Shown: piece by piece, positions 35,319 through 45,098 of the stretch
Layout of the letters: each line of letters opens with the position of its first letter
Numbering within the stretch: position 1 is the first letter of the stretch
Assembly (NCBI GenBank): GCA_038040445.1
Contig: JBBPIG010000002.1
Coordinates: forward strand, 321,847 to 385,846
Source of the DNA: Acidobacteriota bacterium
GTDB lineage: Bacteria; Acidobacteriota; Blastocatellia; UBA7656
Reading direction: 5' to 3'
DNA: 64,000 nt
The notes under the pieces: generated by a model
What the model saw: the letters and a program-made list of their open reading frames with translations, nothing else
What the model was told of the DNA's origin: nothing
Databases searched by the model: none
Position numbers and translations under genes: made by a program

Positions 35319-35441
35319 TTTCAACTCTCTGCGCGATCTCGGCGTCCTCTGCGCCTCGGCGGTGAGGTTTTGCCACCAGTATTCAGCGCGGCGACGCAGA
35401 GAACGCAGAGGTTGCGCAGAGAATAGTTCAAACTAGGACAC
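35310..35441. repeat. Foldback element, GCGCAGAGAACGCAGAG family, overlapping a stop codon
   Basis: The outer parts GTGTCCTAGTTT (35310-) and AAACTAGGACAC (-35441) pair, then quasi-tandem CTCTGCG units pair with CGCAGAG units, 50-nt arms in all. The NUDIX stop codon lies in the left arm. A stop-overlapping hairpin could end transcription or protect the 3' end. Confidence 0.9.
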
Positions 35442-35555
35442 CACCTGGCTCCTTGTCATCTTCAACATCAATCAAGCCTCTGATATAATCCAAGTGAATC
35501 GACCGCGATAACCTATTCAATCCTAAATCGGGTTCCGACTTGTGAAGGAGTTGCT

Positions 35556-37070
35556 ATGTACCAACGAATCGAGCCGCCCGTAAACCACTTCGACAGCCGG
35601 TCGAAATCCGGCTATGCGCGAGTGATCATACTGCTCATCGCGATCTGCTGCCTATCTATCGGAATCGCCGTAGGCGCGATCGTGAGCGGAATCGGACGCG
35701 CCAAATCAGAAGACAACCGACTATCGATCAGTAGCGCGCCCATCGCCCCGGACGTTTTATCCGGCGCTTTCGCGCGAGCTGCGCGCGATGTCGAGCCGTG
35801 CGTCGCTCACATAAGGGTATGGGAGAGCGAAGCGTATGGGCGCGAGGGCACCGGCTCAGGCGTGATCGTGAACCCGGCGGGGTTCATTCTGACAAACGCG
35901 CACGTGGTGAGACGCGCGAACAAGATCAGGGTCAAACTCTGGGACGGGGTTGAGACCGATGCAAGAGTCATTGGAATCGACACCCAGACCGATCTGGCGG
36001 TGATCAAGATCGAAAGCAACAAGCCGCTGCCGGTAGCGCGAATGGGAGACTCCGATAAGCTCACGGTCGGCGACTGGGTGCTCGCCATCGGATCTCCGTT
36101 CGGGCTCGAGCAAACAGTGACCGCGGGAATAATCAGCGCGAAGGATCGGGTGACCGACAACGGTTCGAATCCATTCCAGCAGTTTCTGCAAACCGACGCA
36201 GCGATCAATCCGGGAAACTCCGGCGGGCCGCTCGTGAACCTTGCGGGCGAAGTGATAGGCATCAACACTCAGATTGCGACCAGCACCGGCGGCTACAACG
36301 GGATAGGGTTCGCTCTACCCTCGGCGACCGCAGTTGAGATCTACAATCAGCTCGTTGCCGAAGGCCGCGTGCGCCGAGGCTTCCTCGGGATCAATCCGCA
36401 AGAGATGTCGCCGCAGATCGCCCGCTTGAATAAGATCGCAGACGGCCAGGGCGTGCTCGTGCGGGAGCTCACCAGCGATACGAGCCCGGCTGCCCGGGCC
36501 GGCTTGCAAAGCGGGGATGTGATCACAGGCATCAATGGACAGAAGGTGAAGAATACGCGCGAGCTTATTCGGCGAATCGCCTCGCTTCCGGTTGGGAGCC
36601 TCGCCACCATTGAGTATATAAGGGTCGGCGAGCGGCGAACTGCCAATGTGAAGCTCGAAGAGAGGAAAGAGGAAGCGGAAGAGCGTCTGAACCGGCCGCT
36701 TCCATTCGATCCGCGCAATCCGCGCCGCGCACCCGAGAAGCAAGAAGATCAGCAAGACCGCAGCAAGTCCAGATCGGGGCTCGGAATCAACGCGAAAACG
36801 CTGACGCCTGAACTGGCAAGGCTTCAGGGGCTTGACGGCGCTCGCGGCGCATTCGTTGTCAGCGTAGAGCCTGGAAGCATCGCCGACGAGAACAATCTGA
36901 CTGCCGATGATTTGATAGTTGAGACGAACAACAAGCCGGTCACGAACCAGGAAGATTTTCTCCGCATCACCCGCGAGCTCAAGAGTGGCGACGATGTCGT
37001 CATCAAGGTACTGCGCAAGGAGCGCGGTCCGCTGCGGCGTGTATGGATTGTCTCGTTCACAATGCCATGA
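35556..37070 (+). CDS. HtrA/DegP-type serine protease with two PDZ domains
   Basis: 504 residues. One N-terminal membrane anchor (VIILLIAICCLSIGIAVGAIV), then a trypsin-like domain with H116 (NAHVV), D146 (TDLAVI) and S222 (GNSGGP), so the triad is complete. PDZ1 starts near residue 265 and PDZ2 near 400 (ARGAFVVSVEPGSIA). Periplasmic protein quality control. Strong ribosome site GAAGGAG. Confidence 0.95.
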   Translation: MYQRIEPPVNHFDSRSKSGYARVIILLIAICCLSIGIAVGAIVSGIGRAKSEDNRLSISSAPIAPDVLSGAFARAARDVEPCVAHIRVWESEAYGREGTGSGVIVNPAGFILTNAHVVRRANKIRVKLWDGVETDARVIGIDTQTDLAVIKIESNKPLPVARMGDSDKLTVGDWVLAIGSPFGLEQTVTAGIISAKDRVTDNGSNPFQQFLQTDAAINPGNSGGPLVNLAGEVIGINTQIATSTGGYNGIGFALPSATAVEIYNQLVAEGRVRRGFLGINPQEMSPQIARLNKIADGQGVLVRELTSDTSPAARAGLQSGDVITGINGQKVKNTRELIRRIASLPVGSLATIEYIRVGERRTANVKLEERKEEAEERLNRPLPFDPRNPRRAPEKQEDQQDRSKSRSGLGINAKTLTPELARLQGLDGARGAFVVSVEPGSIADENNLTADDLIVETNNKPVTNQEDFLRITRELKSGDDVVIKVLRKERGPLRRVWIVSFTMP

Positions 37071-37187
37071 CATTGGTCATTTTCCATTTGTCATTTCCAT
37101 TTTCCATGTGTGACTGTTTGCCATTCGCCGCAGCAGTCCCGTGAGCAATGACAAATGAGAAATGGAAAATGGAAAATGATAAATGGT
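37070..37187. repeat. Foldback element, GGAAAAT family
   Basis: Left arm (CATTTTCCATTTGTCATTTCC...) and right arm (AAATGGAAAATGGAAAATGA...) are complementary over ~38 nt with register slips, as expected of short quasi-tandem units. It begins at the stop codon of the HtrA gene. Confidence 0.85.
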
Positions 37188-37442
37188 TCCGATCTTCTGC
37201 TTGACCCTTTTGGACCGGCTACTGTAGACTTCGGTTTGGGTCTATGAACAAGGTGGGACGGGCAGTGTGAGCGGTTCTAAAACCGAACTTGCCCTACGGA
37301 TCACGCAACGCACCCTCCGACGAGTTCAGTTCGCGGCTCGTCGTCAATAAACTGAGTAATTCGATATGTCAATGGGTAGGTCACTCCCCGAAGTCCTCAC
37401 TCCGAGGCACGACTCCGTTCAAATGGTCACAAGGAGGAATCT

Positions 37443-37997
37443 GTGAGCTTCAAAATAGGCGAGAAGGTTGTCTATCCTAATCACGGTATAGGCGTAATCG
37501 AGAAGATTACCACTACCGACGTTGGAGGCATGCTGAACAGCTTTTACCTGCTCAGGCTGAAGGCGACCGAATCGACCGTCATGGTTCCGATCGCCAACGC
37601 GGTGGAAATAGGTCTAAGGTCGCCGATCAACAACAACCAGTGCGACAGGCTCCTCAAAGCCCTCTCGGCGGATTTCACGAACCCCCCAATCGATTGGAAA
37701 GACCGCTACAAGGAATTCCTTGAACGGATGAAGACGGGGGACATCTTTCACGTCGCAGAGGTCTTGAAGAATCTCACTTACCTGTCGATGAGCAAGCCGC
37801 TCTCATTTCGTGAGAAGAGGATGCTCGAGCGCGCACGGTACCTTGTCGTTAGCGAGATGTCTACCGTATGCCGCAAGTCGGAATGCGTAGTCGAGCCGCT
37901 GGTGGATGAGGCGCTCCGTCAATGCTGCACGAAGCATACGCGCACGGCGCCCTCGAGACCGCTATCGAGGTCATCGCGCGCCGCGATCGCGCACTGA
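37443..37997 (+). CDS. CarD family transcriptional regulator
   Basis: 184 residues starting at a GTG behind ACAAGGAGGA. Residues 1-60 match the RNA-polymerase beta-lobe interaction domain (FKIGEKVVYPNHGIGVIEKI), followed by a helical domain with the DNA-contact segment (LSMSKPLSFREKRMLERAR). CarD stabilises open complexes at housekeeping promoters such as rRNA. The last ~25 residues (KHTRTAPSRPLSRSSRA) look like a non-homologous tail. Confidence 0.93.
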   Translation: MSFKIGEKVVYPNHGIGVIEKITTTDVGGMLNSFYLLRLKATESTVMVPIANAVEIGLRSPINNNQCDRLLKALSADFTNPPIDWKDRYKEFLERMKTGDIFHVAEVLKNLTYLSMSKPLSFREKRMLERARYLVVSEMSTVCRKSECVVEPLVDEALRQCCTKHTRTAPSRPLSRSSRAAIAH

Positions 37998-38105
37998 AGT
38001 CACAGAGTAAGTCTCTTGGGTTGGGAGCGGGGCCCCGCTCCCACATTGAATCAAAGCTTAAAATCACCAGGCAACGACGAGTCAGGGTCGCGGCGGCGCC
38101 GGTGT

Positions 38106-38219
<114 letters not shown>

Positions 38220-38291
38220 TCCGCTTGCTTTCTTCCCACCCCAAAGCCAATATAAACATTTCACGCACTGATCGGTTTCAATCAAAGGGAA

Positions 38292-39236
38292 ATGAGTACA
38301 GCAACACGACATGGCGCCAGCACGCTCGCTCAGGCCATCACGCAGCCGCTCGACGCCGCGGGGAGCTGGCCGCTGGATCGCGCGTATGAATACTGCGAGC
38401 GGTTGACGCGTTCGCACTACGAGAATTTCCCGGTCGGCTCCGCGCTGATACCGAAGCGTTTGAGAAAGCACTTCTATTCGATCTACGCGTTCGCCAGAAT
38501 AGCGGACGACTTCGCCGATGAGGGCTACGGTCACGACTACAGCGAGCGCGAGCGGCTTGATCTGCTCGATGAGTGGCGGCGAATGTTGGCGGAATCGCCG
38601 GCTGGCGGGGCGAGGCACCCAGTCTTCGTTGCTCTCGCACACACTGTCGAACAATTCGATTTGCCGGCCGCGCTGTTTGAAGACTTGCTTTCCGCTTTCG
38701 CCCAGGATGTAACGGTTCGCAGATACGAGAGCTTCGATCAGTTGCTCGATTATTGCCGGCGGTCTGCCAACCCGATCGGCAGGCTGATACTCTTGGTGTT
38801 CGGCTATCGAGATGAGCAGCATCATCGGTGGTCGGATGACATTTGCACGGCACTTCAACTCGCCAACCACTGGCAAGACGTCGCTATCGACCTTGAAAAG
38901 AATCGCATCTACCTGCCGGACGAAGACCTCTCGCGCTTCGATCTAACCGTGGATGATTTGATGCGTCGCGGTGCGAGCGACGGCTTCAAGCGATTGATGA
39001 AGTTTGAAGTCGAACGCGCGAGAGAGATGTTCGCGCGCGGCAAAACGCTGTGCACGTCGGTGAGTGGGAGACTGGGCCTCGAACTGCGGTCTGTCTGGCT
39101 TGGCGGTGTGCGCATACTCGAACGAATCGAACAGAACGGTTACGACGTTTTCTCTCACAGGCCGGTGATCACTTCGATGGACAAGGTAAGAATCCTTGCC
39201 GTGGCGGCGAGCAAGGGAGGCTTTCGGCGTTACTGA
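38292..39236 (+). CDS. hpnC: Squalene/hydroxysqualene synthase HpnC
   Basis: 314 residues. Trans-prenyltransferase fold with the first Asp motif ARIADDFADE (D72-D73-D76) and the second region NHWQDVAIDLEKNRIYLP. HpnC turns presqualene diphosphate into hydroxysqualene in the HpnCDE route. Its stop overlaps the hpnD start by one base (TGATG), so translation is coupled. No cyclase (shc) gene is in the window. Confidence 0.92.
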   Translation: MSTATRHGASTLAQAITQPLDAAGSWPLDRAYEYCERLTRSHYENFPVGSALIPKRLRKHFYSIYAFARIADDFADEGYGHDYSERERLDLLDEWRRMLAESPAGGARHPVFVALAHTVEQFDLPAALFEDLLSAFAQDVTVRRYESFDQLLDYCRRSANPIGRLILLVFGYRDEQHHRWSDDICTALQLANHWQDVAIDLEKNRIYLPDEDLSRFDLTVDDLMRRGASDGFKRLMKFEVERAREMFARGKTLCTSVSGRLGLELRSVWLGGVRILERIEQNGYDVFSHRPVITSMDKVRILAVAASKGGFRRY

Positions 39237-40108
39237 TGGCTTCGACGGTCTCGTCAACTGTGTCTCGAGTGCTTGGAGCGCGGCGCAAGCTGGCGCGCGC
39301 GGCCGCTTCGAACTTCTACTACTCATTTCTCCTGCTGCCCCGCTCCGAGCGGCACGCGATCAACAATGTCTACGCGTTCTGCCGTTTGCTCGACGACGTA
39401 GTCGATGAAGACCAGACGGGACGCGATCCTTACGCCGAGCTCGAGTATTGGCGCGGCGAAGTGGAAGCCTGTTATCAGGGCAGCCCTGCCAGCGAATTCG
39501 GCGAGCAGTTGCTCGGCTCGATTGAAGAGTTCGATTTGCCCAAGCAACCGTTCCTCGACTTGATCGACGGAATGGAAATGGATTTGAAATGGCACAGCTA
39601 CCAGACCTTTGCCGACCTTCGCGAATACTGCTATCGCGCGGCTTCGGCTGTCGGACTGATATGCATCGAGATATTCGGCTACGAGTCCGCGCGCACTCGG
39701 GAGTATGCCGTGAACCTGGGCCTCGCGCTGCAGCTCACCAACATCCTGCGCGACTTGAAGGAAGATATCGCGCGGGGGAGGATCTACATACCGGTCGAAG
39801 ACCTCGAGCGATTCGGTTATTCCGAACGCGAGCTTCGCGCGAATCTCTACAACGCGCCGTTCATCGAGCTGATGAAATACGAGCACGCTCGCGCTCGGTC
39901 ATACTTCGAAAAGGCCGCCGCTTCCCTTCCCGATCAAGATCGTCCTTCGATGTTCGCCGCCGACATCATGGGCTCGATCTACAGAGAGCTGCTCGACCAG
40001 ATAGCCGCGGTGCAGTTTGATGTTTTTCGGAATCGCGTCACAGTCTCGAAATCCCGGCGGCTGCAAATCGCAATCAGCATCTGGCTGAAGAGCAAATTCC
40101 AGAGATAA
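39236..40108 (+). CDS. hpnD: Presqualene diphosphate synthase HpnD
   Basis: 290 residues; the frame extends upstream, but the ATG overlapping hpnC's stop is the sensible start. FCRLLDDVVDED (D53, D54, D57) and NILRDLKEDIARGRIYIP (D173, D177) are the two Asp-rich motifs. Condenses two farnesyl diphosphates to presqualene diphosphate. One base separates its stop from hpnE. Confidence 0.93.
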   Translation: MASTVSSTVSRVLGARRKLARAAASNFYYSFLLLPRSERHAINNVYAFCRLLDDVVDEDQTGRDPYAELEYWRGEVEACYQGSPASEFGEQLLGSIEEFDLPKQPFLDLIDGMEMDLKWHSYQTFADLREYCYRAASAVGLICIEIFGYESARTREYAVNLGLALQLTNILRDLKEDIARGRIYIPVEDLERFGYSERELRANLYNAPFIELMKYEHARARSYFEKAAASLPDQDRPSMFAADIMGSIYRELLDQIAAVQFDVFRNRVTVSKSRRLQIAISIWLKSKFQR

Positions 40109-40109
40109 C

Positions 40110-41432
40110 GTGGCCAAGCGCGTGGTGATAATCGGAGGCGGATTCGCCGGGCTCACCGCGGGAGTCAGGCTCAGCGAGCGCGGCTTTGAGGTGCTGCTGC
40201 TCGAACGCCGCAATCATCTGGGCGGCCGCGCGTATTCGTTTATCGACGCGAAGACTGGCGATGTAGTCGATAACGGGCAGCACCTGTTCATGGGCTGCTA
40301 TCATCACACCATCGCGTTTCTGGAAACGATTGGGCGGCGCAACCGTCTCAAGTTTCAAGAGCGGCCCCGAGTCGATTTTCTCGACCGTGAAGGCTTCACC
40401 AGTTTCGATTGCCCACCGCTTCCGGCTCCGCTGCACGTGCTCGCCGGCCTGCTGAAAATGAAAGGGCTTGGTCTTGGCGATAAGCTTCGGGCCTTCAAAG
40501 TAGGCCACGCGATCAAGAGCAACGGCAGCCTTTCTCCCGATGCGCTCACCGTCGATCAGTGGCTCGACGAGCTCGGGCAATCCGCGCGAATCAAACAGCG
40601 GTTTTGGTATCCAATGGTCGTCGCAACGTTGAATCAAAGCCCCCACATCGCCTCAGCCCGAATGCTAAAGGTAGTTTTGCAGGAAGCCTTCGGCGGCAGT
40701 TCGAAAAACTCAAGCATTGGGATCTCGCGAGTTGGGTTGAGTGACCTCTACACCGACGGCGCATTCGACTTCATCAAGTCAAGAGGCGGTGACGTTCAAA
40801 CCGGCGCGCAAGTTCAAAGGCTCATCATCGAGCGAGGCGTAGTCGCCGCAGTCGAGTTGAAAGACGGCCAGCGGATTGAAGGAGATTACTTCATCAGCGC
40901 GGTTCCTCCCGAAGCGCTGTTCGCCATCTTGCCGGAGGAACTGCAAAACAAAGAGTTCGCTTCGCTGATGGCATTGGGATCGTCTCCGATAGTTTCGATC
41001 AATCTCTGGCTTGACAGACCAATCATCGATCACGAGTTCGTCGGGTTGTTGGGGACTCGCAGTCAGTGGATCTTCAACAAGGATCTGATTCTGTCGGCAG
41101 GCAAACAGTCGAATCAGGTGGCAGTGATCATCAGCGCCGCGCGCGACTTTGTGGATTGTACAAGGAACGATCTGGTCGATATGGCTATCAGCGAGCTGCA
41201 CGACCTTCTACCGGCCAGCCGCGCAGGCTCGTTACTTCACAGCGTGATCGTAAAAGAACGCGAAGCGACGCTGTCACACACAGTGGAATCGGATAGCTTG
41301 AGACCCGGCCCTCGAACATCAATTTCGAACTTGATACTCGCCGGCGATTGGACCGATACAGGATTGCCCGCGACGATCGAGAGCGCGGTTATGAGCGGAG
41401 ATGTGGCTGCCCAGACCGTGATCAATGGCTGA
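40110..41432 (+). CDS. hpnE: Hydroxysqualene dehydroxylase HpnE
   Basis: 440 residues from GTG. FAD-binding VVIIGGGFAGLTAGVRLSERG at the N-terminus, then LLERRNHLGGRAYSF as in phytoene-desaturase-like amine oxidases. C-terminal LILAGDWTDTGLPATIESAVMSG is the FAD-contact end. Removes the hydroxyl of hydroxysqualene to give squalene; reductant is bound flavin. Completes a compact hpnCDE operon. Confidence 0.93.
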   Translation: MAKRVVIIGGGFAGLTAGVRLSERGFEVLLLERRNHLGGRAYSFIDAKTGDVVDNGQHLFMGCYHHTIAFLETIGRRNRLKFQERPRVDFLDREGFTSFDCPPLPAPLHVLAGLLKMKGLGLGDKLRAFKVGHAIKSNGSLSPDALTVDQWLDELGQSARIKQRFWYPMVVATLNQSPHIASARMLKVVLQEAFGGSSKNSSIGISRVGLSDLYTDGAFDFIKSRGGDVQTGAQVQRLIIERGVVAAVELKDGQRIEGDYFISAVPPEALFAILPEELQNKEFASLMALGSSPIVSINLWLDRPIIDHEFVGLLGTRSQWIFNKDLILSAGKQSNQVAVIISAARDFVDCTRNDLVDMAISELHDLLPASRAGSLLHSVIVKEREATLSHTVESDSLRPGPRTSISNLILAGDWTDTGLPATIESAVMSGDVAAQTVING

Positions 41433-41551
41433 TAAGTAACAAACAGGAACAGGCTCAAAATGCGTTGCGGGCGTGAAGTTCGGGGCCTGTCGTCACAGAC
41501 AGCGCGTTGAGATATGCGGCGGGCGCCCACCAACACTCTTACATTAACCCG

Positions 41552-42228
41552 TTAGCTTTTGATGCAGGGTCCGCAATTCCGCAAATCCATCTGAGACGGG
41601 CTTGCTAATTGTGGGTTATTTCGTCGTATTTCTTCTAATTTACTTCCGATGAGTTTAATACCGGCAGTTCGGTTCAGCCATTCGTATAGCTTGCACGTAA
41701 CCTCGCCCAGTAAGAACGGCTTCGAGTTAAAGCCCGCCCTCAATCCATGGCGCAATGATTCTAAGGACAGACCCGAACCAGTTAGAAAGGGAACAATGTC
41801 TATCAGCGTGGCATCTGCATTCTGTGGCTGAAAACTTTGTAAAGGGTGAGCCTTTAATGTAAAACGCTTTCTGCTTTTGAAGTGGTGTTGAAAAAAGGCC
41901 CACTGATAGTGATCTACGTATGCTGCTTCCGACTCGATCATGGGCTCATCCCTATAAATTGAATTCGCCTCCTGCCAGTAATCCTTTCGCTCGATCGAAA
42001 ACACGAGATCGCAGAACAAGTGCGAGAAGTCTGGGAACGAGTCACCGCTCACCCAAAATTGATCTGCCCAATATTAGGAGTCATTTGGGTCATGTGACAG
42101 TATGTATGGAGAAACTTTGTATTCCAAACATAGGGATCTTGATTGCCCGTAGTTCCATCGTGATAGACAGTAATATCGCCAAATGTAGAACTACGACGGG
42201 TTGGGTGGTAAATCAGATAACCATTCAT
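41552..42228 (-). pseudogene. Unknown gene coupled to an antitoxin, split by a frameshift
   Basis: Starts at an ATG overlapping the antitoxin stop (ATGA) and runs MNGYLIYHPTRRSSTFG..HMTQMTPNIG, then meets a TGA near 42051. The other frame takes over at once (DQFWVSGDSFPDFSHLFCDLVF) and continues to 41552, giving a likely ~220-residue protein before the break. The second part has YVDHYQWAFFQHHF, RFTLKAHPLQSFQPQ and a WLNRTAGIKLIGSKL tail. I do not recognise the family. Base composition is more AT-rich than neighbours, which hints at transfer. Either a real pseudogene or a homopolymer sequencing error (the join lies in GGG/TTTTGGG). Operon position makes it a toxin candidate. Confidence 0.6.
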
Positions 42229-42533
42229 TGCGTGAAACTCCAGTGCCTTGGTTCTTTGCTTGGTACGTTAAGATTGAGCTCCTTCTTAACTTGTTTCCAG
42301 GGAATTGTCTTTCCTTCTGCGACTTCCTGTATTGACTGCCTCAAAGAAGCCATGAGTTCTTCATCGCCCATAATTTTCAGAGTCTCAATGACGGACTCAT
42401 AGAGTTCCCAGGGCATGACAGCCAGGACGGGCTTGCCGCGCCGCGTTACGGCTACGGTAGCTAGTTTCTCAGCGAGTTGCTCCGGTAAGCTGGTCAACTC
42501 GTCGCGGGCTTTTGCAATCGGGATTTCTCGCAT
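42225..42533 (-). CDS. Phd/YefM-like antitoxin
   Basis: 102 residues from the ATG starting MREIPIAKARDELTSLPEQLA; the frame extends 30 codons upstream without signs of a start. VAVTRRGKPVLAVMPWELYESV is the typical Phd/YefM strand-helix, so the N-terminus probably binds DNA and represses its own operon. The C-terminal tail (NLNVPSKEPRHWSFTQ) would contact the toxin. The downstream partner overlaps by ATGA but is frameshifted and of unknown family. Confidence 0.82.
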   Translation of the reverse strand: MREIPIAKARDELTSLPEQLAEKLATVAVTRRGKPVLAVMPWELYESVIETLKIMGDEELMASLRQSIQEVAEGKTIPWKQVKKELNLNVPSKEPRHWSFTQ

Positions 42534-42626
42534 ACTTCTAATCCTGTAAGGAGGTATCGTACCTTCGCTATACGCCTCAACGTACATTTCGAAGAAGCAG
42601 TAGTCAAGCCGAGCACCTGCCAACAG

Positions 42627-44990
42627 TTACTCGTTCAGCAAATGATTGATCTCGGTTTCGAGCACGTCTTTTTTTACGATGCCGACGTGCCGGATACGTA
42701 TGCGGCCTTGCCTGTCGATCAACAGCGTCACCGGCAGCGATGAGTCGTCAACGTTAAACGCGCCGGCTGTGCTGCGATCCCCGATCACCTGCGTATAGTC
42801 CATCGGATGAGCTTTCAAGAACGGCTTCACCTTCGCCGCGCCTTCTTCGTCGAGCGAAATGGCCACGACTTCGACTCCGCGAGGCTGGTAGTCCTTTTTC
42901 AACTGATTGAACATCGGTATCTCGGAAAGACACGGCACACACCACGTCGCCCAGAAGTCTACGACCACGACTTTCCCACGAAGCGACTCGAGACTAAGCG
43001 CTCCGCCATTGAGCAAATTCAAACTGATTGCGGGCGCGGGTTCGGGAGCCGCACCCGAGGCTGCATCCGCGACTGGCGCCTTGGTGTCGGCGGTGTTCTT
43101 CGCCAGCGTCTGGACCACGCCGGCGCTCGGCGAAGACTCGACCTGCTTCATCCTTGCCACAAAAGCCGAGGCCTTCTCGAATCCTTCGAGGCGCAAGTCC
43201 CCAAGCTCGCGGCCCGTGCCATCCAAAAAGATCACCGTGGGCACGCCGCGAATTCCGAATCGTTGTCTGGCGCGGCCTGCCTCCGACTTTTCGTCGCTGC
43301 TGGTGAGGTCGAGCTTGAGCGTGACGAATCTCTCCGCTTCGTTCTTCACCGCCGCATCGGTAAAGGTGAGCTTGTCGAGTTCCTTGCACGGTATGCACCA
43401 GTCGGCAAAGGTGTCGATGATGATGCCCTTGCCGTCTCTCTTTGCGTCAGCCAGGGCCTGCTCGCTGTAGGGCTGCCAGGCGATTTCCTCCTCGATCGTT
43501 TTCGGCAAGGCCAACATCACCGCAACGACAGCCGCGCCTATTCCGACTACGCGCAATACCCACGCGAATTGTTTGGGCTTGGTCTTGCCCGCCTCCCACA
43601 AGATCAGGTACAGCGCCGACAGCGCGAAGAACGCTACAAACACGTACGTCGAATAGTCTCCAAGCAGCGGCATCAAGAAGTAGAGCGCCATTCCGATGAG
43701 CACCAGGCCGAACAGCTTGCGCACGGTGACCATCCACATGCCCGATCGCGGGAGCGCCTTGATCGCGCCCGAAAAGGTCCCCAACACCAGATATGGAAGT
43801 CCCAATCCAAGCGCCAGCACAAAGAACATGAAGAAGCCGTAGACCGGATCGCCCTTCTCGCCTACGAAGACCAGCAACGCCAGCACAAACGGCCCGATGC
43901 ACGGAGCGGCAACGATTCCCATTGTCAGGCCCATAACCAGCGCCCCCAATATGCCGCTTGTCGATTGAGTGCTGCTGGTTGCGAATCGGTTCAACGACTC
44001 GGGCAGCTTGAATTCGTATACCCCAAACATCGACAGCGCCAGAGCGACCATGACGCCGGCTAGAACAATAAGAACGATCGGATTCTGCAGCGCGGCGCCG
44101 AACAAGCCCTTTGACAGCGAAGCAATCACGCCGAGCACCGAATAGGTGATCGCCATGCCGAGCACGTACATCAACGCCATCGAAAATGTTCGGCGCAGCC
44201 TGGGCTTGCCCTCTTGCGAGGCGCTCTGATTCACGAAGAAGCCAACCGTGATCGGAATGATCGGATAAACGCACGGAGTGGTGTTGAGTACCAGCCCCGA
44301 TAAGAAAACAAACAGCAGCGTGAGGGCCAGCCCCTTGCTCGAAATCAATTCGGCAATCTTGTTCGGCGGTTGAGAGCTTCCCTGGTATTGGACCAGACCG
44401 CCGACCTGTTGAGGCTCTGCGTCGTCGGCAACAGGCGTAGCCGCAGCCCTGGCGAAAACATCTGCGTTCGCTTCCTTGATCGACTGTTTCGCCGTGACGA
44501 CTTTGATCGGTATCTCGACGGTCAAGTCCGATGGCGCGAGGCATTGAGTGTCATTGCACGCTTGAACGGTAACCAACGCACGAATGTTGGCCGCGCCTTG
44601 CTGCATCGTTCCGTCAGCCTGCGCCTCGGCGGTTATGAACAACGTGCCTTCGTGAACAGCGAGTTCCGTTTCAGGAGCGAATTCAAACTTGCGATGCTTC
44701 GGGGCGGGATACTTTTCCTGTGCAACGCTGATGCCCGCGGAGGGTTCGAACTTGACGGTAGTGGGGATCAGAAAATCAAGCGAGGGTCGATGCGCGTTTA
44801 TGTGGTAGCCGTCGCCCACTTCAACCGCGACCGCGACCTTGAACTTGTCGCCGGGCCGCACGCCGTCAACCGACGCGAATCCCTTTGCCTTGACCACGCG
44901 ATCGCTGCCTTGAGCGAGTACGGTGAGCGGTAAAAGGCCCAGTACCAGTGCGGCTATTCCGGCATTGATGACTGATTTATAGCTTGTCAT
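42627..44990 (-). CDS. dsbD: DsbD-type thiol:disulfide transporter fused to a C-terminal TlpA/redoxin domain
   Basis: 787 residues. Signal peptide (to LAQGS); DsbD-alpha-like periplasmic domain (~30-170) with C145/C150; eight or so membrane helices (220-500) with the two redox Cys C240 (TTPCVYP) and C364 (APCIGP); gamma-type thioredoxin domain with WCIPCK (C532, C535); then an additional TlpA/ResA-like domain with WATWCVPC (C684, C687). E. coli DsbD stops after the gamma domain, so this is a fusion that would pass cytosolic electrons to two periplasmic thioredoxins. A candidate supplier of reductant for haem attachment or copper-protein assembly. Confidence 0.92.
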   Translation of the reverse strand: MTSYKSVINAGIAALVLGLLPLTVLAQGSDRVVKAKGFASVDGVRPGDKFKVAVAVEVGDGYHINAHRPSLDFLIPTTVKFEPSAGISVAQEKYPAPKHRKFEFAPETELAVHEGTLFITAEAQADGTMQQGAANIRALVTVQACNDTQCLAPSDLTVEIPIKVVTAKQSIKEANADVFARAAATPVADDAEPQQVGGLVQYQGSSQPPNKIAELISSKGLALTLLFVFLSGLVLNTTPCVYPIIPITVGFFVNQSASQEGKPRLRRTFSMALMYVLGMAITYSVLGVIASLSKGLFGAALQNPIVLIVLAGVMVALALSMFGVYEFKLPESLNRFATSSTQSTSGILGALVMGLTMGIVAAPCIGPFVLALLVFVGEKGDPVYGFFMFFVLALGLGLPYLVLGTFSGAIKALPRSGMWMVTVRKLFGLVLIGMALYFLMPLLGDYSTYVFVAFFALSALYLILWEAGKTKPKQFAWVLRVVGIGAAVVAVMLALPKTIEEEIAWQPYSEQALADAKRDGKGIIIDTFADWCIPCKELDKLTFTDAAVKNEAERFVTLKLDLTSSDEKSEAGRARQRFGIRGVPTVIFLDGTGRELGDLRLEGFEKASAFVARMKQVESSPSAGVVQTLAKNTADTKAPVADAASGAAPEPAPAISLNLLNGGALSLESLRGKVVVVDFWATWCVPCLSEIPMFNQLKKDYQPRGVEVVAISLDEEGAAKVKPFLKAHPMDYTQVIGDRSTAGAFNVDDSSLPVTLLIDRQGRIRIRHVGIVKKDVLETEINHLLNE

Positions 44991-45016
44991 AAGGAGTTCG
45001 TGTCTTCATCCGCAGT

Positions 45017-45091
45017 GTACCGTAGACTGTCCAGTCTGCGGCGCCGAGTAATCTTGAAAAATAAATCCGCAGACTGGACAGTCTACGGTAC
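45017..45091. repeat. Foldback element, perfect 25-nt arms
   Basis: 45017-45041 and 45067-45091 are exact inverted copies (GTACCGTAGACTGTCCAG..) around a 25-nt loop. The arm holds a smaller palindrome AGACTG/CAGTCT. It lies exactly between the NosL-like stop (45099) and the DsbD start (44990). Confidence 0.95.
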
Positions 45092-45098
45092 CTCCCGA

